A stretch of 64,000 nt of DNA from Microbaculum marinum (GCF_042646165.1 NZ_JBHRTC010000007.1); one strand, 5' to 3'. Shown: positions 26,864 through 34,910, counted from the stretch's first letter. Numbers and translations: made by a program. Notes: generated by a model from the letters alone, not told the origin.

Positions 26864-26877
26864 ATTTGATGTCAAAT
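26864..26877. promoter_or_regulatory. Candidate operator between asnO and marR
   Basis: ATTTGA-TG-TCAAAT is a perfect inverted repeat with 6-bp arms in the gap between the divergent asnO and marR genes, in an AT-rich block. It covers the first two ATG/TTG candidates of marR, which argues for a marR start further in. Autoregulation and control of the osmolyte operon by the MarR protein are plausible. Confidence 0.5.
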
Positions 26878-26904
26878 CGTTTTTGTTGTAACGATTGCCC
26901 CGCG

Positions 26905-27516
26905 ATGACAGAACGACAACCGACGAGCGGAACGAACGTTCCGCGCAACGATGCGAACGGGAGCGACCGGATGGGAGTCGACCCGCAGGGTGCCGACCCG
27001 ATGCGAGCCGACCGGCCGGTAGGCGATCGGGTGGGAGGCGATCCGACCGCGGGCGAGGCCGGCAGGGTGATGAAGTCGATCAGGCGCATCGTGCGGGCGA
27101 TCGACATGCGCTCCAAGAAGGTCTCGCGCGAGACCGGCCTGACCATCCCGCAGATCGTCATCCTGCAGGCGATCCGCGATCTCGGCGAGGTGACGACCGT
27201 CGCCTTGTCCCGCCACGCCGACCTGAGCGCGGCAACGACGGTGACAGTGCTGGACAAGCTGGAGGCGCGCGGGCTGGTGACCCGGCGGCGCAGCGCCGTC
27301 GACCGGCGCATCGTCCACACCGCGCTCACCGAGAAGGGCGCGCAGGTGCTCTCAGACGCGCCGCCGCTGTTCAACAAGGCGTTCAGGAAGGGCTTCGCGG
27401 AGCTCAGCGCCGCCGAGCAGGAGACGATCGTCGCGGCCTTCGAGGCCGTGGCCGACCTGATCGACCCCGAGCAGGTGGCGCTGCACACCGGCGACGACAT
27501 GGCCGAGATACGCTGA
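26905..27516 (+). CDS. MarR-family regulator divergent from the NAGGN operon
   Basis: The 203-residue form starts at ATG 26905. Earlier in-frame starts at 26866 and 26869 lie inside a palindrome and are less likely. The first 55 residues are a polar, Asp/Gly/Pro-rich tail of low complexity. The MarR domain follows, with TVALSRHADLSAATTVTVLDKLEARGLV as the DNA-binding helix-turn-helix and RRRSAVDRRIVHTALTEKG as the wing. Divergent placement suggests it controls asnO-ngg-peptidase. A 5'-truncated second copy lies at 29886-30317, colinear over 143 residues. Confidence 0.88.
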   Translation: MTERQPTSGTNVPRNDANGSDRMGVDPQGADPMRADRPVGDRVGGDPTAGEAGRVMKSIRRIVRAIDMRSKKVSRETGLTIPQIVILQAIRDLGEVTTVALSRHADLSAATTVTVLDKLEARGLVTRRRSAVDRRIVHTALTEKGAQVLSDAPPLFNKAFRKGFAELSAAEQETIVAAFEAVADLIDPEQVALHTGDDMAEIR

Positions 27517-27546
27517 GAACCATCCGGCCGAATGGGCCTGCCGGCC

Positions 27547-28806
27547 TCAGCCGCCGCGGCCGACGCCCGACAGCGCGTCGGACCGGGTGTCCTCGGCGTC
27601 GCTGGATTCGAGCGTGAACAGTTCCTGGGGCCGGCTGACGCCGCGCAGCGCGTAGCGGCCGACCGAGACGAGGCGGTCGCGGTCCGCCCCGGCTGCGGCG
27701 GCATGGAAGACGGAGGAGACGAGGACGTTGCGCTCCGCCGAGCGGCACAGCGCGGCGATGCGGCTCGCTTCGTTGACCGCCGGGCCGACGACGGTGAAAT
27801 CGAGCCGGTCGCGGCTGCCGATGTTGCCGTAGAAGACATCGCCGACATGCAGGCCGAGATAGGGTTCGGTCACCGGAACGCCGCGGGCGCTGCGCTCCTC
27901 GTTCAGCGCGGCGACGCGCTCGCGCATCAGGCTCTCGGCGGCGAGCGCGTCGTGGCAGGCGGCCGCCTGGTCGCGTCCCTTGAAAATCGCCAGCGTCCCG
28001 TCGCCGATCAGCTTGAGGACGTTGCCGCCGGCCTCGTGAACCGAGGAAATGACGGCCTCCGCGTAATCGTTGAGGAGGGGAATGATCGCCTCGGGCGCCG
28101 CCGTCTCGGTGATGTGGGTGAAGCCGCGCAGGTCGCTGAACCACAGGACCGTCGATATCCGGTCGGCGGTGCCCCGCGCGATCCTGCCGCTCAGCACCCG
28201 GGCGCCGGCGTCCTGGCCGAGATAGGTCTCCACCAGCGTCCCGGCGATGCGGGTCAGCGAGGCGCATTTCATCGCCAGCGCCAGCGAGGGGACGAGCTCC
28301 CGCAGCACCTCCAGGTGGACGTCGGCGAAGCCGTCGGCATGGTCGGAGGTCCAGGAGGAATAGATGCAGTCCATGTCGCCGATGATGCCTTCGGCGGCGA
28401 AGCGGTTGATCAGCGCCAGATAGTCCGTCTGGCCCGCCCCGCGCAGCTTCTCGAGGATCGGGAACTCGAGTTCGCCGTCGGGCGGCAGCCGGCGGCGCAG
28501 CGCGTCCTCGCCGCTCTCGAACAGGTGGTTGAACGGGCTCGTGCGCCAGCTCTCGGCCGCCTCGTCGGACTCGTCGCTGCGGCCGTATTCGAGGATGTCG
28601 ACGTCGCGCTCGTCGCGGCGCCAGAGGAACACGCGGCCCTCGTAGACCGGGTGCAGCGTGTCGATCAGCATGTTCGCCTTGGCGATCGGCATGCCGGCGG
28701 CGTGCAGCTTGGCGCAGAACGCGCGCAGCAGATCCGGCTCGGTGCTGCCGGCGAGGCCGGCACCGGTGATCCACGCGGCGATCCGCGCCCGGGTATCCCT
28801 GTCCAT
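27547..28806 (-). CDS. Class III adenylate/guanylate cyclase
   Basis: The 419-residue soluble protein has an N-terminal region of about 210 residues, unassigned but resembling other rhizobial cyclases, and a C-terminal class III cyclase domain (about 235-385). Metal-binding Asp residues are seen in WFSDLRGFT and KLIGDGTLAIF. The purine/transition-state segment reads YGNIGSRDRLDFTVVGPAVNEASRI, with the Asn and Arg expected for catalysis. Cyclic AMP is the usual product. Between its start and the sulfotransferase gene is a 13-bp repeat core shared with mcd. Confidence 0.93.
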   Translation of the reverse strand: MDRDTRARIAAWITGAGLAGSTEPDLLRAFCAKLHAAGMPIAKANMLIDTLHPVYEGRVFLWRRDERDVDILEYGRSDESDEAAESWRTSPFNHLFESGEDALRRRLPPDGELEFPILEKLRGAGQTDYLALINRFAAEGIIGDMDCIYSSWTSDHADGFADVHLEVLRELVPSLALAMKCASLTRIAGTLVETYLGQDAGARVLSGRIARGTADRISTVLWFSDLRGFTHITETAAPEAIIPLLNDYAEAVISSVHEAGGNVLKLIGDGTLAIFKGRDQAAACHDALAAESLMRERVAALNEERSARGVPVTEPYLGLHVGDVFYGNIGSRDRLDFTVVGPAVNEASRIAALCRSAERNVLVSSVFHAAAAGADRDRLVSVGRYALRGVSRPQELFTLESSDAEDTRSDALSGVGRGG

Positions 28807-28865
28807 TGCGCGATCCTATCGCAGTTCCGCCCCGAAGGGGGATGCGCCGGTTCTTAGGATTCTGC

Positions 28866-28884
28866 GCCCCGAGGTCAATTCCCC
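28866..28884 (+). repeat. Direct repeat, core copy 1 (19 bp shared with copy 3)
   Basis: gccccgaggtcaattcccc is identical to 31169-31187. The 13-bp core aggtcaattcccc also occurs at 29788-29800. All three are in the same orientation. This copy marks the left edge of the mosaic region, 60 bases upstream of the cyclase start. Confidence 0.8.
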
Positions 28885-28947
28885 GTGCCGGGGCGGCGTG
28901 CGATGGCACGCGCCCGCCCGGTCCCGGGCGACAAAGGCTTTTGCCCG

Positions 28948-29700
28948 TCAGCAATGGTAAGGGCCGTAGCCGAATCTCTCGAGCAGAAACCACTCCCGAT
29001 CCTGGACCAGCCTACGAACGTCGTCACTGATGGCAAGGCGCTGCTCCCGGTCCGGGCGGTCGGAGGCGTTGACGGGGGTGCCGCCTTCCAGCAGTTCCCG
29101 CACCGCCAGCTCGGGCTCAATCAGAAACGGAGCGAGCCGACCCCGACACAATTGCGCAAGGTCGCAATTAAGGCTTTCGGTCCTGAGCACCACGAACGGT
29201 AGACTCGCCGTCTCATAGACAAGGTTCAGGTCCTCCCTCCTGCCTATCCTGGCGAGGTTTCGGTCGGGCCGACGCACCGCAAGTCTCACGAACCGGAAGG
29301 TCTGAAGGCCGATGATCCGGGCGGGCGCCTTTTCATAGTCGGCGCCGATGTACATCGCGTTCTCGGGGGCAAGCACGAACCGGACCCAGTCCTCGAACGC
29401 CGCCGGGGAGCCGGAGTACAAGCCGGAGGCATGGTCCGGCAGGGTCCGCCCCAACCTGTTGCGCAGCCCTCCCTTGCCGCCCACTCCGTGAAAATACAGG
29501 CTCAAGTACTGATCGAGCGGGTCGCGCACGCTGATGAACATCAGACCGCGGTCGCCGCCCCCGAGCTTGCGTGGCCGGTACGGCTTGTGCTTCCGGAAGT
29601 GCAGTTCCGGTAGCCGGACGTGGCGTCTCAGGAAATCGCTGACGAAGGACGAGCCGGTCTTCTGGAGGTCCAGATAGCAGAATTCCCCGAAATCGTGCAT
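28948..29700 (-). CDS. Sulfotransferase-like protein
   Basis: This 250-residue protein has the two PAPS-binding signatures of sulfotransferases: FCYLDLQKTGSSFVSDFL near the N-terminus (5'-phosphosulfate loop, TGSS) and LMFISVRDPLDQYLSLY (3'-phosphate region, R-D-S pattern). It would move a sulfuryl group from PAPS to a carbohydrate or lipid; target unknown. I chose the ATG at 29700 since the longer frame from 29772 adds a Cys/Arg-rich, implausible start. It is cargo segment 1, bounded by core repeats at 28866 and 29788. A second, unrelated-looking sulfotransferase is at 57 kb. Confidence 0.72.
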   Translation of the reverse strand: MHDFGEFCYLDLQKTGSSFVSDFLRRHVRLPELHFRKHKPYRPRKLGGGDRGLMFISVRDPLDQYLSLYFHGVGGKGGLRNRLGRTLPDHASGLYSGSPAAFEDWVRFVLAPENAMYIGADYEKAPARIIGLQTFRFVRLAVRRPDRNLARIGRREDLNLVYETASLPFVVLRTESLNCDLAQLCRGRLAPFLIEPELAVRELLEGGTPVNASDRPDREQRLAISDDVRRLVQDREWFLLERFGYGPYHC

Positions 29701-29787
29701 CGGACAACCATCGGTGGACAGGTGTCGCGGGAGCGCCGGAAGCCTGGAGCTACGGCATCGCACGCAGCACACCTTTTCACGGCATCA

Positions 29788-29875
29788 AGGTCAATTCCCC
29801 ATGTCGAGCAGGCGGCGGGCGATGACCTGGGCCCGGATCTCGGCTGCGCCCTCGAAGATGTTGAGGATGCGGGCG
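29788..29875 (-). repeat. Core copy 2 plus duplicated 3' end of mcd
   Basis: These 88 bases match 31175-31262 with a single difference (a t-to-c change that turns Gln into Arg). They contain the 13-bp core and the last 27 or so codons of mcd, including its stop, in the mcd orientation. Homology ends at 29875, about 10 bases before a truncated marR copy begins. Confidence 0.9.
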
Positions 29876-29885
29876 AACTCGACCC

Positions 29886-30317
29886 GGCATCGCCCGTGCG
29901 GTCAACTCGCCGTCGAAGACAGTATCGCACGAGACCGGCCTGACCATCCCGCAGATCGTCATCCTGCAGGCGATCCGCGATCTCGGCGAAATCGCCACGG
30001 TGGCGCTGTCGCGGCACGCCGACCGGAGCGCGGCGACGACGGTGACGGTGCTGGACAAGCTTGAGGCGCGCGACCTGGTGACCCGCCGGCGCAGCGCCGT
30101 CGACCGGCGCATCGTCCACACCGCGCTGACCGAAAAGAGCGCGCAGGTGTTCGCCGCCGCGCCACCGCTGTTCAACAAGGCGTTCCGGAAGGGCTTCGCG
30201 GAACTCACCGCCGCCGAGCAGGAGAAGATCGTCCAGGCGTTCGAGGCCGCGGCCGACCTGATCGACCCCGAACAGGTGGCGCTGCACACCGACGATGACA
30301 TGGCCGAGATCCGCTGA
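29886..30317 (+). pseudogene. 5'-truncated copy of the NAGGN-linked marR
   Basis: These 432 bases align without gaps to residues 74-216 (counted from the TTG at 26866) of the intact MarR gene at 26.9-27.5 kb. By eye about nine of ten bases agree. The frame is intact to the same stop (DDMAEIR). No ATG lies between the upstream in-frame stop at 29862 and the homology, and the first GTG (30000) is inside the helix-turn-helix, so a functional regulator is unlikely. The left junction is with a duplicated piece of mcd. It could be a remnant of a duplication that was then cut by recombination at the core repeat. Confidence 0.8.
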
Positions 30318-30346
30318 GGGGCCGCAGCACTGCGTTTCGCGCAGCC

Positions 30347-30817
30347 TCAGTTGCTTGGGTCTGCCACATAGTTGCCTTTCCAGACGATCGTGCAATCCGG
30401 AATGCCCCACATGTTCTTCATCGTCACAGTCATATTGATGTTGGCCGTGCCCTGCTTGATCGTTTTGGGCGAGAGCTTGAGACTAAAACTGTTCGCGGAC
30501 TGGGTGGACGAAAACTGTCCGCCCGTCGTCGAGACCCCCGTATATGTGTACTTGCCTTTCTTTTTGTTCTTGGGAATGGCGAACGAGGCAGCGCCACGGC
30601 TCCAAACCCATGAAAAATAGGTCGTCGCAGCCGAATTGTTTTCCAAGCCGCCGGGCCGGAGAGCAGACTTCGCCGAAAATCCGATCGCTTCGTTGCAAGA
30701 CGGAGTTGAACTGTACGTTGTGAGTGCGCCTTGCCAGTAGGTTCCATCCGGGCCCGCGGAGGCTTGCGACGCCGACACCGTAATCAATGCGGCGAAAATG
30801 ACTGCCGTCTTATACAT
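30347..30817 (-). CDS. Secreted protein of unknown function, AT-richer than neighbours
   Basis: The 156-residue protein has a clear signal peptide (residues 1-21, cut after ASA). The mature part is Ser/Thr/Asn-rich with two Cys (near residues 41 and 143) that could form a disulfide, and a beta-strand-like C-terminal half (SFSLKLSPKTIKQGTANINMTV). I do not recognise the family. The ATG at 30817 follows agaagga. Base composition of the gene and its upstream region is visibly more AT-rich than the surroundings, which suggests recent transfer. It converges on the truncated marR and forms part of cargo segment 2. Confidence 0.68.
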   Translation of the reverse strand: MYKTAVIFAALITVSASQASAGPDGTYWQGALTTYSSTPSCNEAIGFSAKSALRPGGLENNSAATTYFSWVWSRGAASFAIPKNKKKGKYTYTGVSTTGGQFSSTQSANSFSLKLSPKTIKQGTANINMTVTMKNMWGIPDCTIVWKGNYVADPSN

Positions 30818-31168
30818 TTGTCCGTTCCTTCTATTGTGCGAACATTAGTAAGGAAACTAAACGCATCTATTCAGACATTTGTCCGAACCAGGACATGAGC
30901 GAAAGCGTGTTCTTGCGGCAGGATCGACCAATTCGCGGGTCGCTCGAGCGGTCAGAATCTCATAGCAGGCGCAAGAAAAAGTCGATCTAAAGCTTATAGT
31001 ATCCCAAGGTTAGTTTCAACCAATAGTTGATAGCTGGACTCACGCCGGCCGAAAGGGTCGCGTTGGTCGGATGGGAGGTTGTGAGGGCGGGAGGTGGCAG
31101 GCAGCGGGCAGGTCCGGCTGCTTCAGGAGAGGCTTTCCGATCCGGGTGCTGGCAGATCGGCCGGCCCC
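30818..31168. other. AT-richer spacer upstream of the secreted orphan; no gene seen
   Basis: No supported gene lies in these 350 bases. The part from 30830 to about 31030 is AT-rich for this window and may hold the promoter of the minus-strand orphan. GC-rich sequence resumes at about 31050, before core copy 3. Confidence 0.5.
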
Positions 31169-31187
31169 GCCCCGAGGTCAATTCCCC
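31169..31187 (+). repeat. Direct repeat, core copy 3 at the 3' end of mcd
   Basis: Identical to 28866-28884 over 19 bp. Its right part overlaps the last codons of mcd (stop at 31178-31180). It is the right edge of the mosaic region. Confidence 0.8.
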
Positions 31188-32848
31188 ATGTCGAGCAGGC
31201 GGCGGGCGATGACCTGGGCCTGGATCTCGGCTGCGCCCTCGAAGATGTTGAGGATGCGGGCGTCGCAGAGCACGCGGCTGACCGGGAATTCCAGCGCGAA
31301 GCCGTTGCCGCCGTGGATCTGCACGGCGTTGTCGGCGGCGGCCCAGGCGACGCGGGCGCCGAGCAGCTTGGCCATGCCGGCCTCCAGGTCACAGCGCCGG
31401 CCGGCGTCCTTCTCGCGGGCGGCATAGTAGGTGAGCTGCCGGGTGACGAGGATCTCCGCCGCCATCATCGCCAGCTTGTCGGCGACGCGGGGAAAGGAGA
31501 CCGTGGCCTTGCCGAACTGGATCCGCTCGGTTGCGTAGGCGAGGCCCAGCTCCAGCGCGCTCTGCGCCACGCCGATGGCGCGCGCGGCGGTCTGGATGCG
31601 GGCGGATTCGAACGTCTGCATGAGCTGCTTGAAGCCCTGGCCCTCCTCGCCGCCGAGCAGGTTCTCCGCCTTCACCTCGAAGCCGTCGAAGGAAATGTCG
31701 TATTCCTTCATGCCGCGATAGCCGAGCACCTCGATCTCGCCTCCGGACATGCCCGCCGCCGGGAACGGATCCTCGTCGGTGCCGCGCGGCTTCTCGGCCA
31801 GGAACATCGACAGGCCCCGATAGCCCTTCTCGTCAGGATCGGTGCGGGCCAGCAGCGTCATCACGTCGGCGCGGACGGGATGGGTGATCCAGGTCTTCTG
31901 GCCGGTCACGCGATAGACGTCGCCGTCACGAACCGCGCGGGTCTTCAGGCTGGCAAGGTCCGACCCGGTGTTGGGTTCGGTGAAGACGGCGGTCGGCAAG
32001 ATCTCTCCCGAAGCGATCAGCGGCAGCCACTTCTGCTTCTGCTCCGGCGTGCCTCCGGCGAGGATCAGCTCGGCGGCGATCTCCGAACGCGTGCCGAGCG
32101 AGCCGACGGCGATCCAGCCGCGCGACAGCTCCTCGGAGACGACGCACATCGATTCCTTGCCGAGCCCCAAGCCGCCGTATTCCTCGGGAATGGTCAGGCC
32201 GAAGACGCCGAGCTCGGCGACGTGGTTCACCACCTCCATCGGAATGTAGGCGTTGGCGAGGTGCCATTCGTGGGCGTGCGGCACGACCTCGGATTCGGCG
32301 AAGCGGCGCATCTCGGTGCGCATCGCCTCGAGCGTCTCGTCGAGGCCGGGGTCGCCGACGTCGCCCGCACCCTGCTCGCGCATCAGCTCGACCAGCCGCG
32401 CCCGGTTGCGGGCGGTGTTGCCGGTCGCGATCAGGTCGCGCACCGTGTCGGTCATGAACTCGCCGACGTCGGCCTCCGAGAGGCCGAGATCGTGCAGCCG
32501 GACGAACTCGTTCTGGCTCATCGGAATGCCGCCGGCGATCTGGACGAGATACTCCGAGGCGCCGATGCGCACGCACAGATCCTCAACCTCGCCGAAGCGC
32601 CCCTCGGCGGTCAGGCGCCCGGTGTAGGTGCCGAGCTGGCGGACGGCTTCCGCATAGGTGGCGAGCCAGGCGAGGCCGTGCGCCGCGCGCTGGTTCGCCT
32701 CCAGCTTTTCGGCCGACACCCTGCCGTCGTCCACGACCATCTCCGCGACGGCGGCACGGGCGCGCGACAGGAGCCGGCCGGCCGCATCGGCAGCCTCGGT
32801 CAGGGACGCGGAGAGATCGGGCGTATCGGCGGTGGCGGGCAGGGACAT
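31178..32848 (-). CDS. mcd: (2S)-methylsuccinyl-CoA dehydrogenase-type acyl-CoA dehydrogenase
   Basis: The 556-residue flavoprotein is an acyl-CoA dehydrogenase with an extra N-terminal region of about 160 residues. That extension is the mark of methylsuccinyl-CoA dehydrogenase in the ethylmalonyl-CoA pathway. The flavin/substrate motifs EPNTGSDLASLKT and TGQKTWITHP are seen, as is the C-terminal QIHGGNGFALEFPVSRVLCDARILNIFEG. Mcd forms mesaconyl-CoA from methylsuccinyl-CoA, passing electrons to ETF. The presence of ccr and ecm within 12 kb supports this over a generic fatty-acid enzyme. Its 3' end is duplicated at 29788-29875. Confidence 0.88.
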   Translation of the reverse strand: MSLPATADTPDLSASLTEAADAAGRLLSRARAAVAEMVVDDGRVSAEKLEANQRAAHGLAWLATYAEAVRQLGTYTGRLTAEGRFGEVEDLCVRIGASEYLVQIAGGIPMSQNEFVRLHDLGLSEADVGEFMTDTVRDLIATGNTARNRARLVELMREQGAGDVGDPGLDETLEAMRTEMRRFAESEVVPHAHEWHLANAYIPMEVVNHVAELGVFGLTIPEEYGGLGLGKESMCVVSEELSRGWIAVGSLGTRSEIAAELILAGGTPEQKQKWLPLIASGEILPTAVFTEPNTGSDLASLKTRAVRDGDVYRVTGQKTWITHPVRADVMTLLARTDPDEKGYRGLSMFLAEKPRGTDEDPFPAAGMSGGEIEVLGYRGMKEYDISFDGFEVKAENLLGGEEGQGFKQLMQTFESARIQTAARAIGVAQSALELGLAYATERIQFGKATVSFPRVADKLAMMAAEILVTRQLTYYAAREKDAGRRCDLEAGMAKLLGARVAWAAADNAVQIHGGNGFALEFPVSRVLCDARILNIFEGAAEIQAQVIARRLLDMGN

Positions 32849-32867
32849 GCGGGCGATCCGTCAGGGT

Positions 32868-32885
32868 TGTTGCAGTGCGGCAAAA
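32868..32885 (-). promoter_or_regulatory. Candidate shared motif upstream of mcd
   Basis: On the minus strand this reads TTTTGCCGCACTGCAACA, 20 bases upstream of the mcd start. It matches the sequence upstream of ccr at 14 of 18 positions and more weakly that upstream of ecm, in the same orientation relative to the genes. Confidence 0.4.
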
Positions 32886-32931
32886 ATAACCGCTGGGGCA
32901 TGGAACGCAACGGGGAAGGGCGGGCGGCCCG

Positions 32932-34161
32932 TCAGGCGTCGCGCGAAGCGCTCGGCAGGAACGCATCGAGCCGCCGGAAGAGCACGTCCCAGGCGGGTTC
33001 CTGCTCCAGCACGACATGGTTGCCGCTGTCGAGCAACAGGAACTCCGCACCCGGTATCCCGGCGGCGAGGCGGCGGCCTTCGTCGAGCGGCTGCACGCTG
33101 TCGTTGCGGGCGTGGACGACGAGGGTCGGCACGCGCACCTGCGGCAGCAGCGCAGCGACGTCGAAACTGTCGATCGCGGCGCGCAGGCGCGCGGCGTTCT
33201 CCGGCGACGTCGTCAGGCGCTGCAACTCGGCAAGCGAGTCCAGCTGCTCGCTGGTGCCGTCGGGGATGAACATCGATGCGAAGGACTTGATGAAGGCGCT
33301 GCCGGGCTGACCCCAGCTGTGCCGGATCAGGGTCAGCAGGGCCTGGCCCTTCTCCCGTTCCCCGACATCGCTCCTGAGGAGGCGGCCGACGACGAAGCCG
33401 CCGTGCAGGACGAGGTGGCTCACCCGCTCCGGATGGCGGACCGCATAGGCGATCGACACGGGAACTCCCTGGGAGGAGCCGAACAGGGCGAAGCGCTCCA
33501 GCCCGGCGGCATCGGCGACGGCGGCGAGATCATCCACCAGATCGTCGAGGGCGAAGCCCTCGACCGACCAGTCGGACAGGCCGTTGCCGCGCTGGTCGTA
33601 GCGGGTGACGCGAAAGCGGCTGCCGAGGGCGTCGAGGAAGGGCCGCCAGATCGGGCTGTTCCAGTCGTGTTCGAGGTGGGTCAGCCAGTGCCCCGCCCGC
33701 ACCAGCGGGTAACCGGCGCCGCTCGTCGCATAGGCAATGCGCGTCCCGTCGGCGGACGTGCAGACGCGCACCACCTGGTCGCCCGGCCGTCCGGCGGCGG
33801 GCGCCTCGCGCGCACTGTCCTTGCCGGCCGGCGGCGGCTGGGTGTCATCCGGAACGGTCTCGACGGCGGGGAGGAGCTGGAAGCCGCGGCGCGGCACGGT
33901 CCTGATCACCGCCTGCCTGGTGCCGTCGTCGCCGAGCGCCGAACGGGCGGCGCTGATGCGCACGCTCACCGCAGAATCGGAGACGGCCCGCCCTTGCCAG
34001 ACAACGTCGATCAGTTCGTCGTGCGAGATCAGCCGGCCGGGATTTTCGGCCATGTGCCGCAAGAGGTCGAAGACCTGCGGCTCGACGGATTTCTCGACGC
34101 CGTCGACCCGCAGCCGATGGCGCAGCGTGTCAATCTCGCAGTTCGCGAACCGGTAGATCAC
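32932..34161 (-). CDS. Winged-helix / alpha-beta hydrolase fusion protein
   Basis: The 409-residue protein has an N-terminal OmpR-type winged helix (residues 1-95, with EPQVFDLLRHMAENPGRLISHDELIDVVW and RTVPRRGF at the wing), a Pro/Ala linker, and a C-terminal alpha/beta hydrolase (about 125-405). The hydrolase shows a nucleophile elbow FGSSQG, an Asp in HARNDSVQP and a His in DSGNHVVLEQEP. There is no receiver domain or membrane anchor, so it may be a regulator that senses a small molecule through the hydrolase fold. The start is a GTG at 34161, where the winged helix begins; the longer frame upstream is unrelated. Confidence 0.82.
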   Translation of the reverse strand: MIYRFANCEIDTLRHRLRVDGVEKSVEPQVFDLLRHMAENPGRLISHDELIDVVWQGRAVSDSAVSVRISAARSALGDDGTRQAVIRTVPRRGFQLLPAVETVPDDTQPPPAGKDSAREAPAAGRPGDQVVRVCTSADGTRIAYATSGAGYPLVRAGHWLTHLEHDWNSPIWRPFLDALGSRFRVTRYDQRGNGLSDWSVEGFALDDLVDDLAAVADAAGLERFALFGSSQGVPVSIAYAVRHPERVSHLVLHGGFVVGRLLRSDVGEREKGQALLTLIRHSWGQPGSAFIKSFASMFIPDGTSEQLDSLAELQRLTTSPENAARLRAAIDSFDVAALLPQVRVPTLVVHARNDSVQPLDEGRRLAAGIPGAEFLLLDSGNHVVLEQEPAWDVLFRRLDAFLPSASRDA

Positions 34162-34295
34162 CGATCCCGCCCCGCAGCGCCGCCCGCCGCCGTGGAAGAA
34201 TTCGCGAAAACACAAGGACTTCTGAAGGCCGTCTTCAAGCGCGCGCTCCGCTTCGCCGGCATCGTCCCTCGCACAGCAACGGAAAGGGCAAGGCG

Positions 34296-34532
34296 ATGTC
34301 GGACACCACCTCAGGCCAGATCCGCAGGCGCGGCGACGGCTCGATCGATACGGGATACTATGCGGGCAGCGGACGCTCCGCCAGAAGCCGGGCCTTCCAC
34401 CACCTTGTCGGTGCGGCCTGGGGGAGGATGTGGCGGATGTGCGTCGGCCCGGCCGACGGCGATCCCAGCGGCGTCCATCAGGGGGCGGGAGACCCCGCGT
34501 TCCGCGGCGGCCACCTGCCGGATCGCAGGTGA
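34296..34532 (+). CDS. Small protein of unknown function
   Basis: The frame encodes 78 residues. The first 37 (MSDTTSGQIRRRGDGSIDTGYYA onward) resemble short alphaproteobacterial proteins with a DGSIDxxYY...R motif. After that the Gly/Asp-rich tail looks out of frame, so the true protein may be shorter or frameshifted. An aag-rich stretch (ggaaagggcaagg) precedes the ATG. It is divergent from the hydrolase fusion gene. Treat as tentative. Confidence 0.4.
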   Translation: MSDTTSGQIRRRGDGSIDTGYYAGSGRSARSRAFHHLVGAAWGRMWRMCVGPADGDPSGVHQGAGDPAFRGGHLPDRR

Positions 34533-34553
34533 CCTGCTGCTCACGCAGCCGCT

Positions 34554-34910
34554 TCAGTTCGGCGACAGGACCTCGGTCCCGATGCCGGACTGGCCGGTGA
34601 CCGTCCAGCGGCCGGTCAGGGTGCCGTCGGGGAGGATGTCGTAGACCACCAGGCCGACGCTGTCGCCCATGACGTAGCCGGCGACGAAGACGCCCTTGTC
34701 GCGCATGCACACGCCGTCGGCGCCGTCGCCCCCGGTGTTCCAGCGGATCGTGCAGGTGACGTCGCTCTGAAGGGTGACGGTTGCGGTGCCGGTGTATTTC
34801 GAACCGTCGAGATTGGTGCCGCTGACGCGGTAGCGGCCGCCGATGTCCTGCGCAACGGCGCCGGAGTGAAACAGGGCCAAAACCAACGCTGCCGTCAGGA
34901 TCCTGATCAT
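34554..34910 (-). CDS. Secreted small protein of unknown function
   Basis: The 118-residue protein has a signal peptide (residues 1-20, ending AVA). The mature domain starts QDIGGRYRVSGTNLDGSKYTG, then alternates short strands with turns (TCTIRWNTGG, GVFVAGYVMGDSVGLVVYD, GTLTGRWTVTGQ). Two Cys could pair. It looks like a small beta-barrel or sandwich, lipocalin-like in rhythm, but I cannot name a family. It lies between the small plus-strand frame and the repeat protein and appears monocistronic. Confidence 0.72.
   Translation of the reverse strand: MIRILTAALVLALFHSGAVAQDIGGRYRVSGTNLDGSKYTGTATVTLQSDVTCTIRWNTGGDGADGVCMRDKGVFVAGYVMGDSVGLVVYDILPDGTLTGRWTVTGQSGIGTEVLSPN

Noticed and set aside
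31094..33310. A 738-codon plus-strand open frame over mcd
   Set aside because: Antisense to mcd and the hydrolase fusion, and Gly/His/Arg-rich; a high-GC shadow.
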